In this document: piece by piece, positions 1-6,775 of the stretch
Layout of the letters: each line of letters begins with the position of its first letter
Position numbering within the stretch: the stretch's first letter is position 1
DNA from: Desulfonatronovibrio sp.
GTDB taxonomy: Bacteria > Desulfobacterota > Desulfovibrionia > Desulfovibrionales > Desulfonatronovibrionaceae
Reading direction: 5' to 3'
DNA length: 7,091 bases
NCBI GenBank assembly: GCA_003558575.1
Contig: PWPY01000274.1
Span: 1 to 7,091 of the forward strand
Notes under the pieces: model-generated
Databases searched by the model: none
Seen by the model: only the letters and a program-made list of their open reading frames with translations
What the model was told of the DNA's origin: nothing
Position numbers and translations under genes: made by a program

Positions 1-205
1 ATCAATATCAATATCTGATAATGCTTGATATGCAAAATAATAGTTACCACTTTGATTTAAGTTTGTATTTCCAATTCTATTATTGACACCACCTTGTAAT
101 ACTTCAACGTTTATTAAATTATCCTCTAATATAGTGATATTTGAATAGTTTATATTAGCTTCTTCAAAATCACTTGCTTTAGTAACGTTATTATCCTCAA
201 ATATA
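1..205 (-). other. AT-rich 3' stretch of the spike gene (residues 1237-1304, continuing outside)
   Basis: About 25% GC over three hand-counted lines, against about 50% just before it in the gene. The encoded peptide is rich in Asn, Ile, Asp, Tyr and Leu, with 'LQGGVNNRIGNTNLNQSGNYYFAY' style sequence (quoted in part as LQGGVNNRIG and QSGNYYFAY), no transmembrane segment and no catalytic motif that I recognise. It may begin a C-terminal receptor-binding or trimerisation domain. The end of the gene is not in the window. Confidence 0.55.
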
Positions 206-3200
206 TCACGCAGGGTTTTCCCCTCGTAGACTACGGTGTCTTTGGTCACTGCCATTTCCATGTACGGTTGACCGCTTTCGTCAATGCCGAAGCCACGTTT
301 GAGGTTCGCGTAGCCTTTTTCGGCGTCTTCAATGAGGAAGTGCGGGTGTGTTTCGTTTAAGTGCGGTTCAAAGGCGAGGCGTTTATCGTCAACCCACATT
401 CCTTCGTTGCCTTCGTCGTTTCGGGCGTACATACCGCCGAAGCGTGAGCCGTAGTTTTGTCCGACTTCAGAGGCGAAGTTTTCAACGTTTGAGGCGTTGA
501 TTTTAGCGCCGTACTCACTGAAAATGTTATCGGAGTAGTTGTTTGTGACAATGGCGCCGTCGGCGTTGATTTCACTGGAGCGTGTGGCAACAATGCCTGA
601 CCCGCTGATTTCGTTTTCGAATTGGGTTGTGTTAAAGCGTCCGACCTCTGCGTCACGGGCTTTCCAACCGTTGCCCGTTGCGACAACACGGCGAGCGTTG
701 ATGGTTGTTGCGGCGTATGCCCAAACACCGTGCCGACCGTTGTTCGTTGAGATTGCGTCGTTGGCGTTGATTGTGCTTGAGCGAGTACCGTAGATACCAG
801 TACCGCCTGCGCCTGTAATACCTGCGAACGGTGCTAACTGAATAATTCCTCGTTCAGCGGCGCAGAAACCGTCGAGGTATTCCCCAAAGTCGGGGGCTTC
901 TTGGTCAAAGACCATTTCAAAGAAAGCGTTAATGACTGGAAGTGCGCCATTTTTAACGCCGAATGCTGGCTTGTAGAAGCCTTCCCAAACGGATTGGTTT
1001 TTCAGGAAATCACCGTCAATGGTAATTGGTACGACGGTTCTAACAACGCCCATTTCAACACTGAAAAGCGTTTCGTCATAAACGAGGTTTGTTTCTACCC
1101 AGTCGGTGTTTACTTCGACGATCTCGTGAAAGCCGTTGTAGTTTTGTTCCTCAACATCGCCGACGCTATCGAGAATTACGATATTGTCGCCTATTGCGAT
1201 TGAGTGTGAGCCAATTGTGAAGCGAGCACGATACGTTGCGTCTTCACCTTGTTCGGTGACGCTAACTTGAATACCTTCGCTTTCTGGTGCGTCAACGGCG
1301 CCCACGTCATCGTTTGTGACTGTGACGACGTTATCTGTGGCGCTTGCCCCGAAGCCTGACACGGCGTCAATGGCGGTGGAGTAGTTGGTTGCAGTGTCGT
1401 TATCGTCGGTGCCGATTGTGACCTCGTGACCAGTTCCATCGAGGTCGGGGTCGTCGCCTGTATAGAAATAGTGTTTATCGGTGCCGTTATCAAGCAAAAC
1501 ATGACCGTCGGTAAACTCGTCAAACGTTAGCGTTGTGACTTGCGCTGTTCCTGCGTCAATTTGGTTTCCTTCTGTGATTGACGTGATGTTAGATAGTTGT
1601 GCGCCGCTTTCGTTCGTGATTTCAATGAACGACCAGTCACGACCGCTCACGAGCACTTGTTCTTGCATGACGAAATCGTCGTCAAGAATGATTTTAACTT
1701 TCGGCTCTTCTGAACCTTTGAAAAGCGGGTAAAGTGCTGAAGCAAACTCAAGTGCTTCGTTCAGTGTTTCGAAGTCTTTCTCGTTGCCAACGGTGATGGT
1801 ATATTCGTTGTCGATTAAACCAAGACCTTCTTTTAACTTGAACCCCCACAAGTACATAATCGCATTGTGCGCCGCTTGAACATTTCCGTTATCGTCAACA
1901 ATATCAAACTGGAGTTCTCCGTTTGTTTTTTCGAGTTGGTAAAAGCGTGCGGGGCTTTGTTGAATGCTCTCACGGAAACGTCGACCAATTTCCATCATTG
2001 TCGGTCTGAACGTATCGGTTGTGACACGGTTTCGTCCGCCTTCGGTGTTGATAATCATGACGTGCGCTTCGACAACGCCATCAAACTTGCTGATGTCGAT
2101 GGTGTCTCCGTTTTCGAAGTACGCTTGTTCCTCGGATTTACGGATTTCAATGTCTTCGAGGCCGTGTTTGGTTGCGAGGTCTTGAATGCGTTGCTCAACT
2201 TCACTTATATTATATGTATTACTCGCCTCTAAATTTCTAACATTAAGAATATCATAGTCATTTAGATCTATATCGTCAAGGAAATCAATTTTATCAGAGG
2301 CGCCACCATAAATTGCGCTGACATTTGTTATATTTTGGTTAGACATATTAACGTCTATCGCAGAAATAACTTGTGACTCGTCAACGCTAAACAATGGCGT
2401 GCCGTCAATGATAAATCCGTGTGTAGCAGTTGAGTTGCTTGCGTTAAATATTGTACCCAAATCATTTAGAATGTTAGGTACATTAACGATGTTATTGCCA
2501 TCAAGGTTCAGGTCGTCTTCCATGGCGTTTGAACCGTCAAGTAGCATAACGTCATCTCGAAGTGCGTATGGTGCGAGGTCTACTTCAATTTTACCAAAGT
2601 ATTTCCAAGCGCTATCACCAAAATACCATTCTCCACCCTCATAGTCCTTAACCATATCGCCAGTTACAGGCGAACGAGACAATTCACTTTGAATAAACGA
2701 GGTTAATGGCGTTTTGTCGTTGTTGATGTATTCTGTTGTGTACGTGCTGTCCGCAAGTTTACCTCGGAAAACAATTCCACCCGCAAGGGCGTACACTCGT
2801 TGCACAAAATCTTCCCAGTCTTCTCCGTTAATCGTTGTGACGCCGTCAATCGCTTCTTGATCTAATTTCAGTTTCTCGTATAATTTGAATTTATCGTTTC
2901 TAAACTCGGCTTTTAATTCGCCATTCCATTTTACCAGCAAATTACCGTTGCTATCTATTTCCTCAATAGATTCAATGAATTTAACGAATAGTTTGTTTAC
3001 ATTAGTAATGTCATTGTTGTTTATGTTCAAGTTGCCTAGCATTGTTTGTGAGCCGTCTCTCGCTAGTTTTTCGTTTGTTAGCGTGTTATCAACTTCGTCA
3101 AGTTGTGATTTATTTACTGCGTCGGCTGGAGCGCTCGCTGGGAATACGTTCACAACTTTATTATTTGCCATGTCTAAATTCCCTTGCATGGGTTGCGTGC

Positions 3201-3912
3201 CGTCACGGTTTAGTTTTTCGTCGGAAAGAGCGCTATCAATCCCGTCGATTTTAGTCGTTAAATCTTCTCCGTCTAACTCAATGTTATTAGCGGCCAACTT
3301 CCAAACGGATTCAATGTCGTTGTTGTCCATGTCAAGGTTTCCAGTTAGTGTGCCACCAGTAAGTTGTAAAAACCATTCCTTGGCTTGGTCTAATGACATT
3401 TTTTCTTGAACCCACTCAAAAATTTGCGCTAGTTCACTATCATCAATATCAAGATTAACTTCGCTAATTGTTGGGTATACAGTTAATTCGCTTGTTTCAA
3501 TTGTATAAACAGCGATTGGGGAACCATTGTTAAACTCGATTAACTTAAACGAGGTAAATAGAGTGCCTGTTCTAACATCGGAGAACGCAGAAATAACGGT
3601 CTGTGGTAACTCCGCTTTTCTAATTTTCCACTTACTACCCAAATCGGAAGAGCCCGCTACACCCTTATCTACGTGCCATTGCGTGATTTCTTCTTCTACA
3701 ACAGAACCCGCGCTGTCAGTTAGGTTCGTCATAATAAGTGGTTGGGTAGTTTTTTCATTAGGTAACTTAAACCTTACTGTAGCCTCGTAGTTTGGGTTGT
3801 GTGGGGAAACAAGTTGAATCTGTGAAGTAGCCGCCGAATGTCGGTTAATCTTCCCGTAATCAACGTATACTTCCGTTCCCTCTAAATTCGCATAAATCTT
3901 TGTGACATTCAT
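1..3912 (-). CDS. Tail fibre/tailspike with baseplate-upper-protein-like N-terminus; 3' end outside window (at least 1304 codons)
   Basis: The frame runs without a stop from ATG at 3912 to base 1, so the C-terminus is missing. An in-frame TAA (3915-3913) stands directly before the ATG, which fixes the start. Probable role: host-recognition spike or fibre attached to the baseplate. Domains by residue: about 1-167, a beta-rich N-terminal domain resembling the baseplate upper protein (BppU) N-terminus; 168-184, a helical linker; 185-558, fibre repeats around 'GNLDMxxNxIxNV' and, at about 417-440, a 'GDMVKDYEGGEWYFGDSAWK' element of the kind found in many fibre proteins; 585-684, a small linker domain; from about 704, a pectate-lyase-like entry ('TITVGNEKDFETLNEAL'); 785-884, an inserted beta domain; about 1048-1160, beta-helix rungs; 1186-1235, a possible post-helix region; 1236 onward, an Asn-rich, AT-rich tail. 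The protein is acidic. Whether it cleaves a polysaccharide cannot be told from sequence; a purely binding role is equally possible. Confidence 0.85.
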   Translation of the reverse strand, partial: MNVTKIYANLEGTEVYVDYGKINRHSAATSQIQLVSPHNPNYEATVRFKLPNEKTTQPLIMTNLTDSAGSVVEEEITQWHVDKGVAGSSDLGSKWKIRKAELPQTVISAFSDVRTGTLFTSFKLIEFNNGSPIAVYTIETSELTVYPTISEVNLDIDDSELAQIFEWVQEKMSLDQAKEWFLQLTGGTLTGNLDMDNNDIESVWKLAANNIELDGEDLTTKIDGIDSALSDEKLNRDGTQPMQGNLDMANNKVVNVFPASAPADAVNKSQLDEVDNTLTNEKLARDGSQTMLGNLNINNNDITNVNKLFVKFIESIEEIDSNGNLLVKWNGELKAEFRNDKFKLYEKLKLDQEAIDGVTTINGEDWEDFVQRVYALAGGIVFRGKLADSTYTTEYINNDKTPLTSFIQSELSRSPVTGDMVKDYEGGEWYFGDSAWKYFGKIEVDLAPYALRDDVMLLDGSNAMEDDLNLDGNNIVNVPNILNDLGTIFNASNSTATHGFIIDGTPLFSVDESQVISAIDVNMSNQNITNVSAIYGGASDKIDFLDDIDLNDYDILNVRNLEASNTYNISEVEQRIQDLATKHGLEDIEIRKSEEQAYFENGDTIDISKFDGVVEAHVMIINTEGGRNRVTTDTFRPTMMEIGRRFRESIQQSPARFYQLEKTNGELQFDIVDDNGNVQAAHNAIMYLWGFKLKEGLGLIDNEYTITVGNEKDFETLNEALEFASALYPLFKGSEEPKVKIILDDDFVMQEQVLVSGRDWSFIEITNESGAQLSNITSITEGNQIDAGTAQVTTLTFDEFTDGHVLLDNGTDKHYFYTGDDPDLDGTGHEVTIGTDDNDTATNYSTAIDAVSGFGASATDNVVTVTNDDVGAVDAPESEGIQVSVTEQGEDATYRARFTIGSHSIAIGDNIVILDSVGDVEEQNYNGFHEIVEVNTDWVETNLVYDETLFSVEMGVVRTVVPITIDGDFLKNQSVWEGFYKPAFGVKNGALPVINAFFEMVFDQEAPDFGEYLDGFCAAERGIIQLAPFAGITGAGGTGIYGTRSSTINANDAISTNNGRHGVWAYAATTINARRVVATGNGWKARDAEVGRFNTTQFENEISGSGIVATRSSEINADGAIVTNNYSDNIFSEYGAKINASNVENFASEVGQNYGSRFGGMYARNDEGNEGMWVDDKRLAFEPHLNETHPHFLIEDAEKGYANLKRGFGIDESGQPYMEMAVTKDTVVYEGKTLRDIFEDNNVTKASDFEEANINYSNITILEDNLINVEVLQGGVNNRIGNTNLNQSGNYYFAYQALSDIDID
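433..771 (-). repeat. Beta-helix rung repeats, 22-23 residues each (five rungs)
   Basis: An 'I-N-A' or equivalent step recurs at residues 1048, 1071, 1093 (as F-N-T), 1115 and 1138, giving intervals of 23, 22, 22 and 23. Each rung then shows alternating hydrophobics and a turn rich in Gly and Asn (for example INANDAISTNNGRHGVW and INADGAIVTNNYSDNIF). The DNA shows the periodicity too: 'ggcgttgatt' on the plus strand begins at 493, 562 and 763, with a variant near 695. A 22-23 residue period is what a right-handed parallel beta-helix would give. It supports a tailspike-type fold for this part of the gene. Confidence 0.7.
1261..1560 (-). other. Inserted small beta domain in the tailspike (residues about 785-884)
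   Basis: The segment contains, in order, 'TLTFDEFTDGHVLLDNG', 'KHYFYTGDDPDL', 'HEVTIGTDDNDTATNYSTAI' and 'GASATDNVVTVTNDD'. The pattern of a strand, then 'TIGxxDxxTAxNxxxAI', then 'xASAxxNVVTVT' recurs in many phage and prophage structural proteins as a small independent beta domain. Here it separates the first beta-helix-like stretch (ending near 'ESGAQLSNI') from the next (starting 'RARFTIGSHSIAIGDNIVIL'). It includes the highest-GC line of the window. It probably projects from the spike and could bind glycan or other protein. No catalytic residues can be assigned. Confidence 0.45.
2239..3360 (-). repeat. Degenerate fibre repeats 'GNLDMxxNxIxNV' (about six copies)
   Basis: Copies as read in the protein: residues 185-204 (TGNLDMDNNDIESV), 225-256 (MQGNLDMANNKVVNV), 274-305 (MLGNLNINNNDITNV), 455-478 (EDDLNLDGNNIVNV), 519-531 (IDVNMSNQNITNV) and 548-558 (IDLNDYDILNV). 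Copies 2 and 3 are the clearest pair: 32 residues each, 49 residues apart, sharing 'EKLxRDGxQxMxGNL' and about 17 identical positions; their DNA (3145-3240 and 2998-3093) is visibly similar. Phage tail-fibre repeats of the 'GDLDMNGNxIxNV' style are common and usually build trimeric fibre shafts. Spacing becomes irregular towards the C-terminal end, where other small domains are inserted. Confidence 0.7.
3412..3912 (-). other. N-terminal baseplate-attachment-like domain of the spike (residues 1-167)
   Basis: The segment reads as alternating beta strands: 'VYVDYGKI', 'SQIQLVS', 'EATVRFKLP', then 'SDVRTGTLFTSFKLIEF' and 'IAVYTIETSELTVYPT'. This order resembles the N-terminal domain of baseplate upper proteins of phages of Gram-positive bacteria, which holds the adhesin on the baseplate. 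The resemblance is judged by eye from strand pattern and position at the protein N-terminus. It is followed by a short helical stretch (ELAQIFEWVQEKM) that could start a coiled-coil trimer stem. Confidence 0.5.
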
Positions 3913-3916
3913 TTAA

Positions 3917-4165
3917 TCACTTCTTTCTTAATTGGTATATACCTTCAATGAGATACACTATACCGACGATTGCAAACACAAATGATACTGGCCTAAAATT
4001 AACGTGATACGGTTCTGCCAACGAGCTTCGAAGAAAACCCCCAAATCTTGCAAAGCCCGAGTAATCAGCAAGTTCTACAGCCAAGAATTCCATGTTGTAC
4101 GTAAAATATGCTAAATACAAGAATAAAACAAATAAGATAAAAGGTTTAACTTTCAAAATATTCAT
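3917..4165 (-). CDS. Small two-pass membrane protein, possibly holin-like (82 aa)
   Basis: The sequence predicts two membrane segments, at about residues 8-23 (PFILFVLFLYLAYFTY) and 59-77 (PVSFVFAIVGIVYLIEG). They are separated by a 35-residue loop with glycines, aromatics and mixed charges. Lysines lie before the first segment (K5, K7) and an RKK tail follows the second, so both ends are predicted to face the cytoplasm. This topology is shared by class II holins and by many unrelated small phage membrane proteins; nothing in the sequence is specific to a holin and no endolysin gene is visible next to it. I chose the ATG at 4165 over upstream TTG codons (4171, 4198) because a strong GAGAGGG sits 8 bases before it. 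The first 20 bases overlap the end of the hub gene. The TGA stop is 4 bases before the start of the spike gene. A role in lysis, superinfection exclusion or tail-membrane contact are all open. Confidence 0.7.
   Translation of the reverse strand: MNILKVKPFILFVLFLYLAYFTYNMEFLAVELADYSGFARFGGFLRSSLAEPYHVNFRPVSFVFAIVGIVYLIEGIYQLRKK
3920..3929 (-). promoter_or_regulatory. Weak purine-rich ribosome binding site for the spike gene
   Basis: Minus strand AAGAAAGAAG, ending 7 bases before ATG 3912 and lying within the last codons of the membrane protein gene. The match to a Shine-Dalgarno is modest, so the spike may depend partly on coupling with the gene before it, whose stop is 4 bases upstream of the ATG. 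Confidence 0.5.
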
Positions 4166-6764
4166 ATTCAATACCCTCTCGTTTATTTTGGAATTCAAAC
4201 TTTATAAATCGTTTGAATTCTCCGTTACTTGCAAACCATATATCATCTCCGCTTTTAATACCCCAAGATTTATACTCGCCAGCGGGCGTATTAAGAATTT
4301 CAAACATGGTTTTAGATGTGTCTTGCAAATCAGGAAAATCAACGTTGAGTGTTTGTTCTTGTAAAACGCCCTCTACATATTGCTGTTCTTTCCTGATTGG
4401 TTTAGATGACGTAAAAAACTGTAGTGATTTAGGTTCTGTTACAGATAACCCGCAGTTTTCAACGAAGTTATTTCCAACGGTAATGTCGTCGTCAATTGTG
4501 TAAAATTGATATGCAAGGTTAAATCTTAAATGTTCTCCGCCGTCTTTGTGTATTTTAAAGTTTGGTGTTCCTATGGGGTTTGATGGGGTAGTTATTCTAG
4601 GGTAATCATCTGGATCGAAATCTAGCGTTTTGTTTTTACCATAAATAAATAATTCCATATTCTCGAATCTTGCAAACTCATCGGCGTAAGGAACCAACCT
4701 ATTTGCAAACTGACTTATAGACCAAGACGTCCGTTCTTCTATTTGTGGTATATGTGAAGCCACATTGTCGCCCATGTCAATTGTAAAGGTTAAGGTTTTC
4801 CCGCCAACACTCTTTATAGCGGGTGAAGATACGAAACTCGGGAAACCATACAAGAACGTTCCAACTGGTTCGGCGAAGACGCCGTCAAAGTGAGCAAGGA
4901 TGTTTTGGTGAAAATAACTTGTGCTCATTGTTTCTTGACTGTGAGTTACGCTTGAACCATTTGTATCGTTAGAAACTTTTATGTACTCCTTGTATGAAAC
5001 GTGCCTTTCAATCGTTCTATCTCTTTCCCCTACTTCCCACTGTCTTACCTGCGCATTTAGCCCAGTGAATAATGAGGTTTTATTAAAGTTTTTGTTTAGT
5101 TTATATAAACAACGGATATGGTCGTTATAAAATATTGTTTCTTTTTCTGTGACAATAAACTTATCAATATAATCTCCGATGTTAAATGCATCTTCAATGT
5201 TTTTAACCACATGGCTTATCTCCATGTTCGATAAACCTTTTTTGTTAATAGTAAAGTACATGTTATTCATATATGACGTTGAGTCTACAATCCTATTTTT
5301 TTGGTTTGTCAGCATTTCTGAATATTTCATAATTTCACTTGTGTCTTCTCTTGTTACTTCAAACCTAGCAGACTCTGGAATCGTCTTATAATGAACCTGA
5401 CAGAAAACCGCGTCATGAGCATCAGACAAAGAAAACTGCGGTACAATTTCCAATGTTATGTTCTCTTCTTGTGTATAAGGCCAAGAAAACAATAGCCCCT
5501 CTCCGTCTGTATACCATTCTTCTGGGATATCAATGTCTATATATTCATCGTTCACTTCGTCGTAAAAGGTTATGGTTTCTCCAGCAACCGATTTAATCAT
5601 ACTTGTCGCAAGAAGTCCACGAAGCGCCGTGTTGATCTCCCAAAGACCGTATGTTTCTGATACATCTATGTTTCTTCGACCATAATCATAAACTACGGTA
5701 TTAGATTTATCGAAGTTCCTCGGATCTTGTGACGAAGCCACACCGCCTCGTGGCGTGTAAAGTGTATTGTACTTTTGTCTTTCTACAACTCTCGAAGTGC
5801 AATCGACTTTATATTCTTCATAAGACGCGGATTCTCTGCCACTCTCTACATAATTAAGGTATGCAAAGTATTGAAATTCTGGCGGAGCGGCACCAATTCT
5901 TGCTCTTACAATAAATTCTGGTATAATATAAACGTGTTTAATATCATAAATCCTTGTTGGAGTAGGAATAAATGATTGTAAATCATCGTAAATGTAGTTT
6001 TGGCTACGCAAAGATATGTAATCATTGTCAGAAGGGAAAATAACGTTTCCGCCGTCAAAGTCGGCAATATTTTTTGATGGCACGGGGTTTATTGTAGAAG
6101 AAATTAAGTTTGTCGCGTATTCGTTAATATCTTGTTCTCTGTCAAGTTTAGTCGTTCTAATCTCCGTGATTTCTTCCCCAAGTTCGTTAAAGAAATCTAT
6201 TTGAAGTTGGCCAAATCTATTTAACCTTGGTTTGGCGTCAATTACACTGAAAACGTCATTTAACGCCTCGCGCAAGTTTTGGTCTTTAAATGTGAATTCT
6301 GGAGACTTAACGCTATCGAGGATTGCCGATAACGCTGGTGGTATACCAAAGTTTGCGTTAGACTGACCAACAAGCAAAAGCGGCGTTGTGTCAAGTAGTT
6401 GTTGTGTAACGTCAAGTAAACTGTATTCTGGGTAATCATCCCCTATCGGTTGTAAAAACCTTTTACCTTCTATCCAAAACAATTCTAACATTTTTGTGTG
6501 TTCAATGACACCTATGTTGTGTGTGAATAGTTTGGGGTTTTTACTGACTAATTGAACGTTATCATACGACAATCTCATACTTTTAACTATTGCGTTGGTT
6601 TCTGCGTTTCTAAAATCAACAACAGAATACATCGGATAAGGGTCTTCTCTTTCTGTGTATCGAATACTAAATTGACCCTCATCTAAATCATAAGTTATTT
6701 TGTCTAATGTTGACGCGCCTTGCGAGGCTTTTACTTCTTCTCCGTCTATAATTATCTTGATCAC
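4146..6764 (-). CDS. Tail hub / tail-associated (Tal-like) baseplate protein (872 aa)
   Basis: Likely forms the hub that closes the distal tail tube and anchors the baseplate; in related phages this protein (gp27/Tal class) acts in early host contact. Recognition is by general pattern, not a database match. Residues 1-100 open with a short beta strand (IKIIIDGEEV) and a motif resembling the family's 'H-I-x-x-I-E-x-T-K-x-L-E' around residue 82 (HNIGVIEHTKMLEL). Residues 156-181 carry 'FTFKDQNLREALNDVF... KPRL', typical of the hub core. Residues 545-580 (FYNDHI, LNKNFN, GLNAQVRQWE) look like the end of that core. Residues about 600-872 are an extra beta-rich C-terminal part. I see no peptidase or lysozyme motif, so the usual cell-wall hydrolase arm of long Tal proteins seems absent. 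The start is GTG at 6764: it overlaps the previous stop, the only upstream stop-free stretch lacks a start codon, and the next in-frame ATG is at residue 45. It ends with TAA, 20 bases inside the next gene. Confidence 0.78.
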   Translation of the reverse strand: MIKIIIDGEEVKASQGASTLDKITYDLDEGQFSIRYTEREDPYPMYSVVDFRNAETNAIVKSMRLSYDNVQLVSKNPKLFTHNIGVIEHTKMLELFWIEGKRFLQPIGDDYPEYSLLDVTQQLLDTTPLLLVGQSNANFGIPPALSAILDSVKSPEFTFKDQNLREALNDVFSVIDAKPRLNRFGQLQIDFFNELGEEITEIRTTKLDREQDINEYATNLISSTINPVPSKNIADFDGGNVIFPSDNDYISLRSQNYIYDDLQSFIPTPTRIYDIKHVYIIPEFIVRARIGAAPPEFQYFAYLNYVESGRESASYEEYKVDCTSRVVERQKYNTLYTPRGGVASSQDPRNFDKSNTVVYDYGRRNIDVSETYGLWEINTALRGLLATSMIKSVAGETITFYDEVNDEYIDIDIPEEWYTDGEGLLFSWPYTQEENITLEIVPQFSLSDAHDAVFCQVHYKTIPESARFEVTREDTSEIMKYSEMLTNQKNRIVDSTSYMNNMYFTINKKGLSNMEISHVVKNIEDAFNIGDYIDKFIVTEKETIFYNDHIRCLYKLNKNFNKTSLFTGLNAQVRQWEVGERDRTIERHVSYKEYIKVSNDTNGSSVTHSQETMSTSYFHQNILAHFDGVFAEPVGTFLYGFPSFVSSPAIKSVGGKTLTFTIDMGDNVASHIPQIEERTSWSISQFANRLVPYADEFARFENMELFIYGKNKTLDFDPDDYPRITTPSNPIGTPNFKIHKDGGEHLRFNLAYQFYTIDDDITVGNNFVENCGLSVTEPKSLQFFTSSKPIRKEQQYVEGVLQEQTLNVDFPDLQDTSKTMFEILNTPAGEYKSWGIKSGDDIWFASNGEFKRFIKFEFQNKREGIEYEYFES
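4174..4180 (-). promoter_or_regulatory. Strong ribosome binding site GAGAGGG for the two-pass membrane protein
   Basis: GAGAGGG on the minus strand, 8 bases before ATG 4165. It lies inside the coding sequence of the hub, about ten codons before its stop. It is the best Shine-Dalgarno match in the window and selects ATG 4165 over the TTG codons at 4171 and 4198. Confidence 0.75.
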
Positions 6765-6775
6765 AAATAACCACC
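6761..6775 (-). promoter_or_regulatory. GTGA stop-start overlap with GGTGG ribosome binding site for the hub gene
   Basis: Read on the minus strand, GGTGG (6775-6771) lies 6 bases before GTG (6764-6762). The TGA of the upstream gene occupies 6763-6761. The two genes therefore share bases, a hallmark of translational coupling. Between the GTG and the first upstream in-frame stop (TAG at 6797-6795) there is no ATG, GTG or TTG, which decides the start. Confidence 0.65.

Larger units (their letters stand above)
206..2205 (-). other. GC-rich tailspike module inside the spike gene (residues about 570-1236)
   Basis: Hand-counted 60-base lines: 48% at 2101, 52% at 1981, 50% at 1621, 62% at 1321, 45% at 1021, 55% at 541 and 50% at 241. 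Neighbouring lines are 32% at 2221, 35% at 2281, 25% at 121, 27% at 61 and 23% at 1. Both borders are sharp, within about one line. The frame is continuous across both. The module corresponds to the linker domain, the pectate-lyase-like entry, the inserted beta domain and the beta-helix. Best reading: a receptor-recognition cassette acquired by recombination from a phage of higher GC. Strong structural constraint on amino-acid content (many Gly, Ala, Asp, Val) could explain part of it. Confidence 0.6.

Noticed and set aside
357..728. Minus-strand open frame of 123 codons
   Set aside because: Out-of-frame shadow within the GC-rich beta-helix part of the spike; Thr/Ser/Pro-rich composition and no credible start context.
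433..771. CRISPR-like spaced repeats ('ggcgttgatt' at roughly 67-70 base steps)
   Set aside because: The repeats are short, diverged and in frame with beta-helix rungs; the DNA periodicity follows from the protein repeat.
1..1200. Diversity-generating retroelement variable region at the spike tip
   Set aside because: No template repeat, no reverse transcriptase and no C-type lectin fold are visible in the window; the true C-terminus lies outside, so this can only be set aside, not excluded.
901..1203. Plus-strand open frame of 100 codons
   Set aside because: Antisense to the spike; no neighbouring plus-strand gene and no ribosome binding site of note.
1191..1523. Minus-strand open frame of 110 codons
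   Set aside because: Another out-of-frame shadow of the spike in the highest-GC segment; low-complexity Thr/Pro/Gln sequence. Stops are rare here because of GC content.
205..2205. Possible insertion sequence or morons inside the spike gene because of the GC shift
   Set aside because: No inverted repeats, no transposase and no interruption of the frame; the segment is coding sequence of the spike itself.
1867..2232. Plus-strand open frame of 121 codons
   Set aside because: Antisense to the spike linker domain. It looks fairly protein-like, but the opposite frame is continuous and has identifiable domains on both sides.
2885..3409. Plus-strand open frame of 174 codons
   Set aside because: It is antisense to the fibre repeats of the spike gene, rich in Ser, Leu and Phe as expected from reading such repeats backwards, and has no recognisable domain. 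The minus-strand frame is far longer and has domain structure.
4166..4198. Longer version of the two-pass membrane protein starting at TTG 4198
   Set aside because: ATG 4165 has a GAGAGGG 8 bases upstream, whereas the TTG has no comparable site; the extra 11 residues would simply overlap the hub end.
4092..4503. Overlapping plus-strand frames of 90 and 96 codons
   Set aside because: Antisense to the end of the hub and to the membrane protein gene; Phe/Lys/Ser-rich and without motif.
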